NCBI GenBank assembly: GCA_012959465.1
Contig: DUDC01000125.1
Location: 21,146-62,473 of the forward strand
Reading direction: 5' to 3'
Source: Planctomycetaceae bacterium
GTDB taxonomy: Bacteria; Planctomycetota; Planctomycetia; Pirellulales; Pirellulaceae
DNA: 41,328 bases
The notes under the pieces were generated by a model, which ran no database searches, was not told the DNA's origin, and was given only the letters and a program-made list of their open reading frames with translations. Shown here piece by piece: positions 17,437 through 25,607 of this stretch. The first letter of the stretch is position 1. Every line of letters begins with the position of its first letter. Both the position numbers and the translations under genes were made by a program.

Positions 17437-17527
17437 CCTCGATAATGGCAAACTATTCGAAAGGGTAGGACGCAAAGTCATGGACCGGTAAGCTCCGGCC
17501 GCCAGACCGCCGAGAGGTGATACGAGG
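17437..17527 (+). ncRNA. Cyclic di-GMP-I (GEMM-I) riboswitch aptamer
   Basis: The core matches the GEMM-I consensus closely: GGCAAAC (17447-17453), a stem CTATTC/GGGTAG closed by a GAAA tetraloop (17453-17468), then GGACGCAAAG (17468-17477). The second arm follows, TGGACC...GGCC, and the GCCAGACCGCCGAG segment (17500 on) that corresponds to the GCCAG-x-x-GCC part of the consensus. An outer helix CCTCG (17437-17441)/CGAGG (17523-17527) closes the aptamer. This RNA class binds one c-di-GMP and regulates the downstream gene, here the Flp pilin, whose ATG is 125 nt further on. No intrinsic terminator lies between aptamer and gene, so control of translation or of a more distant step is possible. 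Confidence 0.92.
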
Positions 17528-17652
17528 TAAATCTAGCGTCGAATAGACTTGCTCAGTACGAGCTAGGATGCGTCACATTTGATTGTCATGAACTTTACCT
17601 GTGAAACCTAGCCTATTAGTGTGGCCGAGGTAGATCACAACCGGAGGATGAA
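17528..17652 (+). promoter_or_regulatory. Candidate riboswitch expression platform
   Basis: The segment GCTAGG (17562-17567) can pair either with CTAGC (17533-17537), just behind the aptamer, or with CCTAGC (17607-17612), nearer the pilin ribosome site. The two helices exclude each other, as expected for a switching element. The ribosome site GGAGG (17643-17647) itself has no strong partner that I can see, so how the switch would act is open. Confidence 0.35.
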
Positions 17653-17835
17653 ATGAAGGTATTTGCTAAGAAGGTACAACGATTCCTGGCATCGGAAGAT
17701 GGCCCCACCGCTGTTGAGTACGCGGTTATGTTGGCACTCATTGTGGTTGTCTGCTTGGCAGCAATTAAGTCGGTTGGAACGAATACCAGTTCTACGTTCA
17801 CAAACGTCGCTGGTCAGCTAAAGACGGGCAGCTAA
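17653..17835 (+). CDS. flp: Flp/Fap-type major pilin
   Basis: 60 residues from ATG 17653, five bases after GGAGG. The short basic leader (MKVFAKKVQRFLASEDG) is followed by the type IVb processing site G17-P18 with Glu22-Tyr23 (GPTAVEY), the Flp signature, and a hydrophobic helix (AVMLALIVVVCLAAIKSVG). The prepilin peptidase cuts after G17 and the helix packs into the pilus core. Mature length is about 43 residues, typical for Flp. It is the first gene behind the c-di-GMP riboswitch and is followed by its own strong terminator, so it can be made in excess over the assembly machine. Flp pili mediate tight surface attachment. Confidence 0.95.
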   Translation: MKVFAKKVQRFLASEDGPTAVEYAVMLALIVVVCLAAIKSVGTNTSSTFTNVAGQLKTGS

Positions 17836-17868
17836 AGACCAAATGGTCTGATCATTGTTGAATTCATG

Positions 17869-17912
17869 AACCCTCTGGAACGCCAGAAATTCGGCGCGCC
17901 AGAGGGTTTTTT
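17869..17912 (+). terminator. Strong intrinsic terminator after flp
   Basis: AACCCTCTGG (17869-17878) pairs perfectly with CCAGAGGGTT (17899-17908), an inner CGCC/GGCG stem adds to it, and a T-run ends at 17912. A small GACCA/TGGTC hairpin (17837-17848) precedes it. Partial read-through would supply the tad genes downstream at lower levels than the pilin. Confidence 0.88.
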
Positions 17913-18083
17913 CGATGGGAAGCGTTTCGTGACCGCCACCGTTGCGGTGACAGGCCCCTGTTTTTACTGACGCCGCGCTATGGAATGCATGCTAGGCTTG
18001 TTTGGCATCTCGCCCCGGCGAATTTGTCTCGTTAAATGACTAACGTTAATTGAATAACTCACGTGCCGTGTGAGGAGAAAAGC

Positions 18084-18665
18084 ATGTCGAATATCTTGCA
18101 ACATTGGCCGGTTTGGTTCGTAACGATTACCTTGATCGTAGCGGCCGTTATCGATGGCATGAAACTGAAGGTCCCAAACTGGATCACGTTTCCCATGGTC
18201 CTCAGCGGCTGGTTCTATAGCGTCTTCGCGTTCGGTTTTGAAGGCCTTTGGCTTTCTCTGCTCGGCACGTTCGTTGGCTTACTGCTGTTGATGCCAGCCT
18301 ATGCGATCGGCGGGATGGGTGCCGGCGATGTCAAGCTGTTGGCTGGCGTCGGATCTTGGATGTACATCATGCAAGAGGCTGCCGTGACCATTACTCATCC
18401 AGTGATCGCCATGATGTATGCCTATGCTGTGTCGGCCATCATCGGAGCCGTGCTCGCTGTGGCGATGGTCGTCTGGAACAAATCACTGGCCAAACACACA
18501 AACCAATTCATGCTGATCGTCAGCGAGATCTTGACCGTGAAGAGTCCCACTCAACTGTCCGAGATGGCTGGCGAACGCAAAAGCCGAATGATGTTACTCC
18601 CGTACGGGATTCCCATCGCGATCGGGACAATTATGTACTTCGCCTGGACTGGTATGTTGGTGTAG
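18084..18665 (+). CDS. cpaA: Type IVb prepilin peptidase (CpaA/TadV, A24 family)
   Basis: 193 residues from ATG 18084, with GAGGAG (18072-18077) six bases upstream; the GTG at 18063 is too early for that site. The two catalytic Asp of A24 peptidases are visible: Asp24 in VIDGMKLKVPN and Asp82 in GGMGAGDVKL (GxGD motif). About five membrane segments are seen, with the soluble loop KSPTQLSEMAGERKSR before the last. There is no N-terminal methylase domain, as is usual for the TadV type. It should cleave the Flp leader at G17 in the inner membrane. It starts 172 nt after the flp terminator and begins the assembly part of the cluster. Confidence 0.92.
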   Translation: MSNILQHWPVWFVTITLIVAAVIDGMKLKVPNWITFPMVLSGWFYSVFAFGFEGLWLSLLGTFVGLLLLMPAYAIGGMGAGDVKLLAGVGSWMYIMQEAAVTITHPVIAMMYAYAVSAIIGAVLAVAMVVWNKSLAKHTNQFMLIVSEILTVKSPTQLSEMAGERKSRMMLLPYGIPIAIGTIMYFAWTGMLV

Positions 18666-18936
18666 GTGGATGCGTTAAGCAGGTAGTCTGCATGGATTGA
18701 GTCGGCATTGATGATTGTTTCGCTTGTAACGAATACAAGACGCGACTGAATGGATTACGCCGATTCTGCCGATTGAAACGACGAGAAGCCACTGTGAAGA
18801 TGCTGGTGGCGCGGACACGAAGTCACGATCAACCGGTACGGAAAGTCAAATACACCATGCCCCGGATGGCATGATTCACCAAATTCAGGTCGGCGGCGAA
18901 TGGGAATTCCGTATGCCTGAGTGAGGATCTTCGCTG
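18666..18936 (+). other. Spacer between cpaA and cpaB with an uncertain short open frame
   Basis: This 271-nt gap is long for a tad operon. One frame is open from 18730 to a TGA at 18922-18924, ending with a protein-like stretch (MIHQIQVGGEWEFRMPE from the ATG at 18871), but no start codon with ribosome site precedes it. It may be a remnant, a tiny leader peptide or chance. GAGGA for cpaB is at 18923-18927. Confidence 0.3.
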
Positions 18937-20052
18937 ATGCAAGCCAAAACCATGATCTTGATCGTAATCGCCGTCGGCTGCGGCCTGGTTGCCACTATTG
19001 GCATCAGTCAGATGGTCGATCGCAAAGGCAAGGAATCCGAAGACGAAACCGTCCAACTATTCGTTGCGGCGGTGAGTATCAACATTAACGACAAAATCAA
19101 TTCCCAAAACGTTCGACTTGAAACGTGGCCACGTGACCGGGTCCCCGAGGGTTCCATCACCGACTTAGAGGATCTGCAGCACCGATACGCCCGTCAACGA
19201 CTTTTCCCCGGTGAACCGATCATGGCTGCCAAGTTGATGGATACAAACTCCGGCAGCGCTTCGATTCTGATTCCGCCGGGACATCGTGTTTGCCCAATCA
19301 AAGTTCAGGGTAGCCACAACTCGGTTGCCAATCTGATCAATCCGGGTGATCGCGTGGACGTGTTGGTATTCCTTCGCGCGACCACGGGTATCGATTTCAC
19401 TGGAACCAAGACATTTCTCCACAACATCACGGTTTTTGCCATTGACCAAAAAACGGCCCGCGATGAGGACACCGATGACACACCTCAAAATGCCCATACT
19501 GTCTCCCTTATTGTCACGCCCAAGCAAGCCGAGAAGTTGACTTTGGCGTCTGAGTTGGGGAGTTTGCGTTTGGTGATGCGTCATCCTGGCGAGGTTGACG
19601 ACGATTCAGAAACAAATCGAGAAGGGACCTCGATTCATGCGCTGATTTATGGCACCGAAGAGAATGATCCTCAAGACCCAGTCCATTCGAACGAACTGAG
19701 GAGCAGCCTCGTTGATTCCTACGATCTCGAGCCGGCGGATTCGCCACGAAATGGCTTGTTCAGCATGCTGCCTTGGAACAGAGGGTCGGCGGAAGACACA
19801 GATGCCACAGAAGATGAGGATGAGGATGTAGAGCATCGGATTTTCGTTCACGGCCAGCGGGGAGTACGTGTGTTTGAATTCCACGTCGGCCAAGAGCGAC
19901 CGGTGGAACGAGTTGTTGGGGAGCCTGCTGCTGACCCTTTTTCCGAATCTTCCGATATAAACGGAGGATCCGACTTTAGTGATCAGCCCGGTTTTGACGA
20001 TTTTTCAACAGATGCGGATGATACGGATGATGCGGACGAGGATGATGGATAG
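18937..20052 (+). CDS. cpaB: Flp pilus assembly protein CpaB (RcpC) with SAF domain and acidic tail
   Basis: 371 residues from ATG 18937. Residues 5-26 form an N-terminal signal anchor (MILIVIAVGCGLVATIGISQ). The SAF-type domain follows: VQLFVAAVSININDKINSQN, then LETWPRDRVPEG and RQRLFPGEPIMAAKL. The RcpC/CpaB core continues with PPGHRVCPIKV, NLINPGDRVDVLVFL and LIVTPKQAEKLTLASELGSL. In Tad systems this periplasmic protein supports the outer-membrane secretin. The C-terminal 120 residues are not typical: after a second beta-like segment (RGVRVFEFHVGQ) the tail is almost pure Asp/Glu/Thr (DADDTDDADEDDG). The next gene, the secretin, starts 104 nt later. Confidence 0.9.
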   Translation: MQAKTMILIVIAVGCGLVATIGISQMVDRKGKESEDETVQLFVAAVSININDKINSQNVRLETWPRDRVPEGSITDLEDLQHRYARQRLFPGEPIMAAKLMDTNSGSASILIPPGHRVCPIKVQGSHNSVANLINPGDRVDVLVFLRATTGIDFTGTKTFLHNITVFAIDQKTARDEDTDDTPQNAHTVSLIVTPKQAEKLTLASELGSLRLVMRHPGEVDDDSETNREGTSIHALIYGTEENDPQDPVHSNELRSSLVDSYDLEPADSPRNGLFSMLPWNRGSAEDTDATEDEDEDVEHRIFVHGQRGVRVFEFHVGQERPVERVVGEPAADPFSESSDINGGSDFSDQPGFDDFSTDADDTDDADEDDG

Positions 20053-20155
20053 CGTCGATAGGGCAAGCTTGCCATTACCGTGACGCATTGCTCCTCAATT
20101 GCAGGTCTTGATTCTGCCAAGGACGGCAGAATCCAACGAGCCAAGGAATACACGG

Positions 20156-21691
20156 ATGGCTTCTCGAACGAACAGTGGCTTCAGGACGATTTTAGCGTTG
20201 CTGACATTTTTGGTCGGCTCCACCAATATTGGATGGGCGCAGCAGCATTTGCTGCCACCCACTCCGACCCCTGCATCGTCCACCATTAAGATCAACTCCC
20301 GCAACGAGCGGATTCAACTCATCACGGGAACCTCGCGCACGCTGGAATTGGCCGTGCAAATCAAAGAGCTGTTGCCCGGTGACTCTCAGCTGATCGATGT
20401 TGAACCGATCGGGAAGAGGCAAGTGCGGGTGGTGGCTAAGCTACCCGGTGTCACGCGCATCGATCTGTGGGACGCCGACGGGAATGAGTACAACGTGGAA
20501 CTGCTCATCACCGGCGACGCGCGTAAACTGAAGGCAACGCTTGAGTTGCTCTTTCCCGACGCATCGATCCGTGTCACTCCACTCGAACGCGCTGTGGTCC
20601 TATGGGGAGACGTTACTAGCTCGGAGCAATTGGACAGGATCGTCAGGGTTGCCTCAGACTACTACCCGGACGTGATCAATAACATTCAGGTGGGAGGGTC
20701 GCAGACAGTGCTGCTGGAGGTGAAAGTCATCGAAGTGTCGCGGACCAAACTTCGCAAAATCGGTTTCGACATGGCTTTCTTTCAGGGTGACGATGGTATC
20801 GCGCAGAACGCGGCTGGCTTTATTAGCGGCATTCAATTGGGTGGGGGCGTTGATCCTGGATATACCGGCCGAATCGCGATCAGCCAGATCACCCATCCCT
20901 TTGCAATCACCAACAACGCCGACCAATACCTCGGATTCTTAGATGCATTGCGACAATACAATGTGGCCAAGATCATATCGGAACCCGTTATCGTGGCCGA
21001 GAGTGGTCGGGCCGCAAGTTTTGGTTCGGGAGGTGAGTTTCCGATTCTCATTCCTCAGAGTCTCGGCACCAATTCGATTGAGTACCGAGAGTTTGGCACA
21101 CGTGTTGATTTTGTCCCCATCGTCAAAGGGAATGGCTACATCCGACTTGAGGTCTATCCAGAGGTGAGCGAGATCGACGCAGGACGGTCAGTGAGTTTGG
21201 GCGAGACGGATGTGCCGACCCTCCGCACACGATTTGCAAACACCGCCGTCACAATGAAGAGCGGCCAGACACTCGCCATTGCCGGTTTGATGCAGACTCG
21301 CATTGAAGCAATCAACGTCGGCGTGCCCTTACTGGCCGACATGCCGATCATCGGAGCTGCATTCCGTCGTGTGCGTTATGAGGAAAACGAAATTGAACTT
21401 CTCTTCATGGTCACTCCTCACTTGGTTGGCGCGATGGAGGCGTCTCAGGTACCGCTAGCGGGCCCAGGAATGTTCACGCGAGTGCCAAATAATAGAGAAT
21501 TATACGGGTATGGGTATCTGGAAGTACCGTTCTGCTGCTTGGACGGAAACTGTCCAAACTGTGAGTCGTCGTACGGTGACCAGACGCAGCTTGGGCTTGC
21601 CAGCGCAGCCAACGGTAACCTCTCTGGAATTGCCAGTACTCGTCGCACTCCGCAGCTCATTGGCCCTGATGGATATGAGGAGATTGACTGA
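20156..21691 (+). CDS. cpaC: Secretin CpaC (RcpA), outer-membrane channel of the Flp pilus
   Basis: 511 residues from ATG 20156 with AAGGA at 20143-20147. The longer frame to 20099 starts with TTG and is rejected. A signal peptide ends at WAQQ (about residue 30). Then comes the pilus N-terminal domain (GTSRTLELAVQIKELLPGD, a strand-rich fold), a BON-like domain (LFPDASIRVTPLERAVVLWG onward) and the secretin pore domain, with the signature VPLLADMPIIGAAFRRVRY and the closing IELLFMVTPHLV. The tail after that is unusual: about residues 459-470 contain FCC, NC and NC (four Cys within 11 residues), which could form disulphides or hold lipid or metal. It builds the outer-membrane ring through which the pilus leaves. 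Confidence 0.93.
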   Translation: MASRTNSGFRTILALLTFLVGSTNIGWAQQHLLPPTPTPASSTIKINSRNERIQLITGTSRTLELAVQIKELLPGDSQLIDVEPIGKRQVRVVAKLPGVTRIDLWDADGNEYNVELLITGDARKLKATLELLFPDASIRVTPLERAVVLWGDVTSSEQLDRIVRVASDYYPDVINNIQVGGSQTVLLEVKVIEVSRTKLRKIGFDMAFFQGDDGIAQNAAGFISGIQLGGGVDPGYTGRIAISQITHPFAITNNADQYLGFLDALRQYNVAKIISEPVIVAESGRAASFGSGGEFPILIPQSLGTNSIEYREFGTRVDFVPIVKGNGYIRLEVYPEVSEIDAGRSVSLGETDVPTLRTRFANTAVTMKSGQTLAIAGLMQTRIEAINVGVPLLADMPIIGAAFRRVRYEENEIELLFMVTPHLVGAMEASQVPLAGPGMFTRVPNNRELYGYGYLEVPFCCLDGNCPNCESSYGDQTQLGLASAANGNLSGIASTRRTPQLIGPDGYEEID

Positions 21692-21773
21692 TTTTGGTAC
21701 GTCGTGAGGGGCGGTTCGGCTTAAGGAATTAGTACCCGTTACGTAATCCCACAGCGCAGTCAAGGCAACGCAG

Positions 21774-23003
21774 ATGAGTAACGTCCTACGGATTGCTATT
21801 GTCGATCCCAACGATAGTACCCGCGAGAGCCTAAAGAGTCTCTTGTTGGGCATGGACATGGTATGGCTAGAGGCGGAGTGCTCTCGGTACGAGTTTTTCG
21901 CCGATGTGTTGGAACAAACGGGACCCGACTTGGGCATCGTTGCAATTGACGACGATCCCGACAAGGCGTTGGCGCTGGTGGAGAAGCTCGGTGTGTCGAG
22001 CCCGCAGTGCAGCATGCTCGTGCTGAGCGAATCACAGGACAGCGGTGTGATCCTTCGGTCGATGCGAGCGGGCGCAAAAGAGTTCCTTACGCTGCCGCTT
22101 CGCGGCGAAGAGCTCGTCGCGTCGCTGGAACGAATCAGCAGCCAGAGAGATGGTGGCGCGAAGGGCACGTCTCAAGGGAGTACCGTCATTGCCGTTGCAG
22201 GGGCAACAGGTGGGGTGGGGACGACCAGTCTCGCCGTCAACTTGGGCTGCGCGTTGGCGGCCAATCAGTCAAATTCTGTCGCGCTCGTTGACTTCGATCT
22301 TGCCTTGGGCGATGCGGACGTATTTCTGGACGCGATCCCCGACTATACGCTGGTTGACGTTGCTCAGAACGTCTCTCGGCTCGATTTTTCGCTGCTAAAA
22401 CGTTCGTTGACCAAACATTCGTCCGGCCTCTATCTGCTGCCTCGACCCGTACAATTAGAAGATGCCAGAGTGATCGACCCGGATTCACTTCAACGAGTGA
22501 TCGAGTTACTGAAGGCCACTTTTTCTCACTTAATCGTCGACTTGTCGAAGTCCTATAGTTTGCAGGACTTTGCGGCGTTGGATGCGGCAAAACATGTCCT
22601 GTTGGTCACGCAACTGGACCTTCCCTGCTTGCGAAACGTGGTGCGATTGATGATGTCGTTCGACGAAGTGGAAGGGCTCCGCGAGAAGATTCGCGTGGTC
22701 ATCAACCGAGTCGGGTTGGGTGACGGTCAGATTCGCCTGGAAAAAGCTGAGGAGACGATCGGGCAGAAGATTTACTGGCAGATCCCCAACGACTACCGCA
22801 CGATGGTCAATGTGCGCAACAATGGCGTGCCACTGATCGAGGCGGCTCCGCGGGCCGGTATCACTCATTCGATTGTTGGATTGGCCGAGAGCCTGACGTC
22901 CACGGCGTCGCCAACCGATGACGAATCTTCGTCACCGGACCGTTCTAATTGGCTCTCTTTTTGGCCGCGTAAGTCAAAGGTCCAGGAAGGCTCGGAAAGC
23001 TAA
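21774..23003 (+). CDS. cpaE: CpaE/TadZ localisation ATPase-like protein
   Basis: 409 residues from ATG 21774. Residues 1-120 form a receiver-like domain (IAIVDPND, VAIDDD, LVLSES, AGAKEFLTLP), which may be a pseudo-receiver. Residues 135-380 are MinD/ParA-like. The P-loop reads GATGGVGTTS (143-152), so both the signature Lys and the P-loop Lys of the KGGxGKT motif are replaced. As I recall, members of the CpaE family often have GGVGAST here, so this is not a mutation peculiar to this strain. The protein should position the pilus machine at the inner face of the membrane. After it a 216-nt spacer precedes the ATPase gene. Confidence 0.9.
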   Translation: MSNVLRIAIVDPNDSTRESLKSLLLGMDMVWLEAECSRYEFFADVLEQTGPDLGIVAIDDDPDKALALVEKLGVSSPQCSMLVLSESQDSGVILRSMRAGAKEFLTLPLRGEELVASLERISSQRDGGAKGTSQGSTVIAVAGATGGVGTTSLAVNLGCALAANQSNSVALVDFDLALGDADVFLDAIPDYTLVDVAQNVSRLDFSLLKRSLTKHSSGLYLLPRPVQLEDARVIDPDSLQRVIELLKATFSHLIVDLSKSYSLQDFAALDAAKHVLLVTQLDLPCLRNVVRLMMSFDEVEGLREKIRVVINRVGLGDGQIRLEKAEETIGQKIYWQIPNDYRTMVNVRNNGVPLIEAAPRAGITHSIVGLAESLTSTASPTDDESSSPDRSNWLSFWPRKSKVQEGSES

Positions 23004-23219
23004 GTCTTTTTCGGATTGTCGCCTCCGCGGTATCCAAAGCCCTCCGTTCCTCACGTCGTCGATCTTGTCTGTACAACCGGTACCACCCGCATCGTCGATT
23101 GGATTTCACTTGACGAAACCCCTGTCACTGTCACTCTCTGACGGTGTGGATTTCACTGCCACGGTACATCCGTGACGTATGTTTTTCAGTGGTTTAGTCT
23201 CTGAAATCACTCGATAGCT

Positions 23220-24617
23220 GTGGGCACGTCGTTTTCTAGCAGCGACGACCGGCAGGAAATCCCCGCAACATCTTATGGAAAGTTAACCGTGGAAAACAGG
23301 AATGCCCCACTAACCCGAGCGGCCGAATCGAGTTCCAAGAAGGAAGAATTTGAGAATTTGAAGCGGCGTATCCACAATAAGCTCGTTGAGAAATTGGATC
23401 TGTCGAAGGTCGGCGACCTCGAAGGCCCGCAACTGCGACGCGAGATTCGATTGGTTGTCGAGCATCTTTGCGATACTGAAAGCACGATGCTCAATCGCAA
23501 CGAACGCGAACAACTCATTGAAGAAGTACTCGACGAAACGTTTGGGCTAGGCCCGCTGGAAATGCTACTCAAGGATGAGACGATAAGCGACATTCTCATC
23601 AATGGCCCGAAGAAGATCTTTATAGAGCGAGGTGGGCGCATTGAAAAAACCAGCGTCGAATTTCGCGACAACGCTCATTTACTGCAGATCATCGATAGAA
23701 TCGTGTCCAAAGTAGGCCGGCGAGTTGACGAGGTCTGCCCAATGGTCGATGCGAGATTGGCGGATGGTTCACGTGTCAACGCGATCATTCCTCCGCTAGC
23801 TCTTGACGGCCCGGCAGTTTCGATTCGCCGTTTCGGTGCGAACCCACTCAAACTAGAAGACCTGCTGAATTACAAGGCGTTCACTCCCGAAATGGTGATG
23901 CTTTTGGAAGGGGCCATCAAGGCCCGACTGAATATCATCATTTCTGGCGGTACTGGTTCGGGAAAAACCACCCTCTTGAACACACTCTCTAGTTTCATCG
24001 CCAACGAGGATCGCATTATCACCATTGAAGATGCGGCGGAATTGCAACTGCAGCAAGAGCACATTGTGCGATTGGAAACTCGACCACCCAATATCGAAGG
24101 AAAAGGTGCGATCACCGCTACCGATCTGGTGAAAAATGCCCTGCGGATGCGGCCAGAACGGATCATCATCGGAGAGTGTCGAGGACCGGAAACGTTAGAC
24201 ATGCTGCAGGCCATGAATACCGGCCATGACGGCTCGTTGACCACCATCCACGCCAACACTCCCCGTGACGGAATCGCTCGTCTTGAAACGATGATCATGA
24301 TGACCGGTTTCGACATGCCCATCAAAGCAATGCGTCAACAGATTGCCAGTGCCGTGCAACTTATCGTACAGGCCACACGTCTTCAGGGCGGTTCACGACG
24401 AGTAACGCACATTACCGAGATCGTCGGGATGGAACAGGATACCGTCGTAATGCAGGATATTTACCGCTTTCAGCAAGAAGGTTTGGACGAAGACGGACGA
24501 GCATTCGGGCGATTTGAATGTACTGGTATTCGTCCGACTTTTATGGACCGACTTGAGTCCGCAGGTGTTCGACTTCCGGTGAGCGCCTTCCGCGAACGAA
24601 TCATGTTGCGTGCATAA
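23220..24617 (+). CDS. cpaF: CpaF/TadA secretion ATPase
   Basis: 465 residues from GTG 23220. A second in-frame GTG at 23289 (VENRNAPL) has GGAAAG before it and could be the true start, which would remove 23 residues; the first start has no visible ribosome site. After a variable N-terminus and helical region come the N-terminal domain ([17 protein letters not shown], then [17 protein letters not shown]) and the core. The core shows Walker [10 protein letters not shown] (243-251), ASP-like [20 protein letters not shown], and the Walker-B/His region with [12 protein letters not shown], typical of the VirB11/TadA type. It is a hexameric cytosolic ATPase that drives pilin polymerisation with TadB/TadC. 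Its stop is 35 nt before tadB. Confidence 0.95.
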   Translation: MGTSFSSSDDRQEIPATSYGKLTVENRNAPLTRAAESSSKKEEFENLKRRIHNKLVEKLDLSKVGDLEGPQLRREIRLVVEHLCDTESTMLNRNEREQLIEEVLDETFGLGPLEMLLKDETISDILINGPKKIFIERGGRIEKTSVEFRDNAHLLQIIDRIVSKVGRRVDEVCPMVDARLADGSRVNAIIPPLALDGPAVSIRRFGANPLKLEDLLNYKAFTPEMVMLLEGAIKARLNIIISGGTGSGKTTLLNTLSSFIANEDRIITIEDAAELQLQQEHIVRLETRPPNIEGKGAITATDLVKNALRMRPERIIIGECRGPETLDMLQAMNTGHDGSLTTIHANTPRDGIARLETMIMMTGFDMPIKAMRQQIASAVQLIVQATRLQGGSRRVTHITEIVGMEQDTVVMQDIYRFQQEGLDEDGRAFGRFECTGIRPTFMDRLESAGVRLPVSAFRERIMLRA

Positions 24618-24652
24618 GAGGCTGCCTTGGCCCAGAGGAAGGATGTAATCGA

Positions 24653-25603
24653 GTGTCTCCAATAATCATACTCATCGCGGTGTTTGTCGGCGTTACCGGT
24701 GTTGGGATCGCCGTCGTGCTGATGCTCACTTCGTCTCAGGCAACCACTACCGAAGGTCGATTGCAAGCGTACACCTCGAATGCATCCGGAAAGAGCGCCG
24801 AGGTGTCGCCACGTCAGTTGTTGGATGATCTCGGAATTTCGACGAAGGGCTTCCTGAAACGGCTTCCCGCACTGGAGACTCTATTTGCCCAGACCGGCAC
24901 CAACATTAACGGCTCAAAGTTCCTCATGGCGACCGCTGTTTGTGCGGTTGGTGGGGGTGTGCTAACCGTTTTTGCCGGCGGGCTACTGTGGGCCGGGGCC
25001 GCCGTTGGCCTGGTCTGCTGCAGCCTGCCGACGCTCTACCTGATGTTTATCAGAAAACGCCGACTTGCCAAATTCGCGAAACAACTTCCCGAAGCGTTGG
25101 AATTGGTTTCACGCGCTTTGCGGGCTGGCCACAGCTTGGCATCGGGAATTAATCTCGTCGCTTCCGAAATGCCAGATCCGATCGGATCGGAATTTGCGAA
25201 ATGCTACGAAGAACAGAACTTTGGCATCGCGTTGGAAGATTCGTTGGAGAACTTCTCCAAGCGAGTGCCCAACTTGGACCTGAGGTTTTTTGTGACGGCT
25301 GTCATCTTGCAGAGACAAACGGGCGGTGACCTTGCCGAAATCCTTGACAAGATCGGCAGGTTGATACGAGAGAGGTACAAGATTTGGGGGCAGATTCAGG
25401 CTCTCACGGGTGAAGGTAGGCTCTCCGGTATCGTGTTGCTGATCTTACCTCCTGCGTTGTTCGTGGCGATGTATCGCTTGAACCCAGAGTACTCACAGAC
25501 GCTGTTTACCGATCCGATGGGAAGACAGATGTTGGGGGTTGCTATCGTTATGCAGTTCCTGGGGGCCCTGGTAATTCGCCAAATCATCAATATCAAGGTC
25601 TGA
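24653..25603 (+). CDS. tadB: TadB inner-membrane platform protein
   Basis: 316 residues from GTG 24653, with AGAGGAAGGATG upstream. An N-terminal membrane helix (PIIILIAVFVGVTGVGIAVV), two central helices (FLMATAVCAVGGGVLTVFAG and AAVGLVCCSLPTLYLMFI) and a C-terminal pair frame the T2SS-F domain. That domain shows QLPEALELVSRALRAGHSL, RVPNLDLRFFVTAVILQRQT and GGDLAEILDKIGRLIRER, all usual for TadB. It forms the membrane platform on which the TadA ATPase works. The tadC ATG starts 5 nt after its stop, so translation is coupled. Confidence 0.95.
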   Translation: MSPIIILIAVFVGVTGVGIAVVLMLTSSQATTTEGRLQAYTSNASGKSAEVSPRQLLDDLGISTKGFLKRLPALETLFAQTGTNINGSKFLMATAVCAVGGGVLTVFAGGLLWAGAAVGLVCCSLPTLYLMFIRKRRLAKFAKQLPEALELVSRALRAGHSLASGINLVASEMPDPIGSEFAKCYEEQNFGIALEDSLENFSKRVPNLDLRFFVTAVILQRQTGGDLAEILDKIGRLIRERYKIWGQIQALTGEGRLSGIVLLILPPALFVAMYRLNPEYSQTLFTDPMGRQMLGVAIVMQFLGALVIRQIINIKV

Positions 25604-25607
25604 GCTT

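Noticed and set aside
21500..22168. 222-codon minus-strand frame
   Set aside because: Overlaps both the secretin end and the CpaE start, which are firmly identified.
22198..22240. Apparently broken P-loop in CpaE (no Lys)
   Set aside because: Other CpaE proteins commonly lack this Lys as I recall, so it is probably normal for the family, not a lesion.
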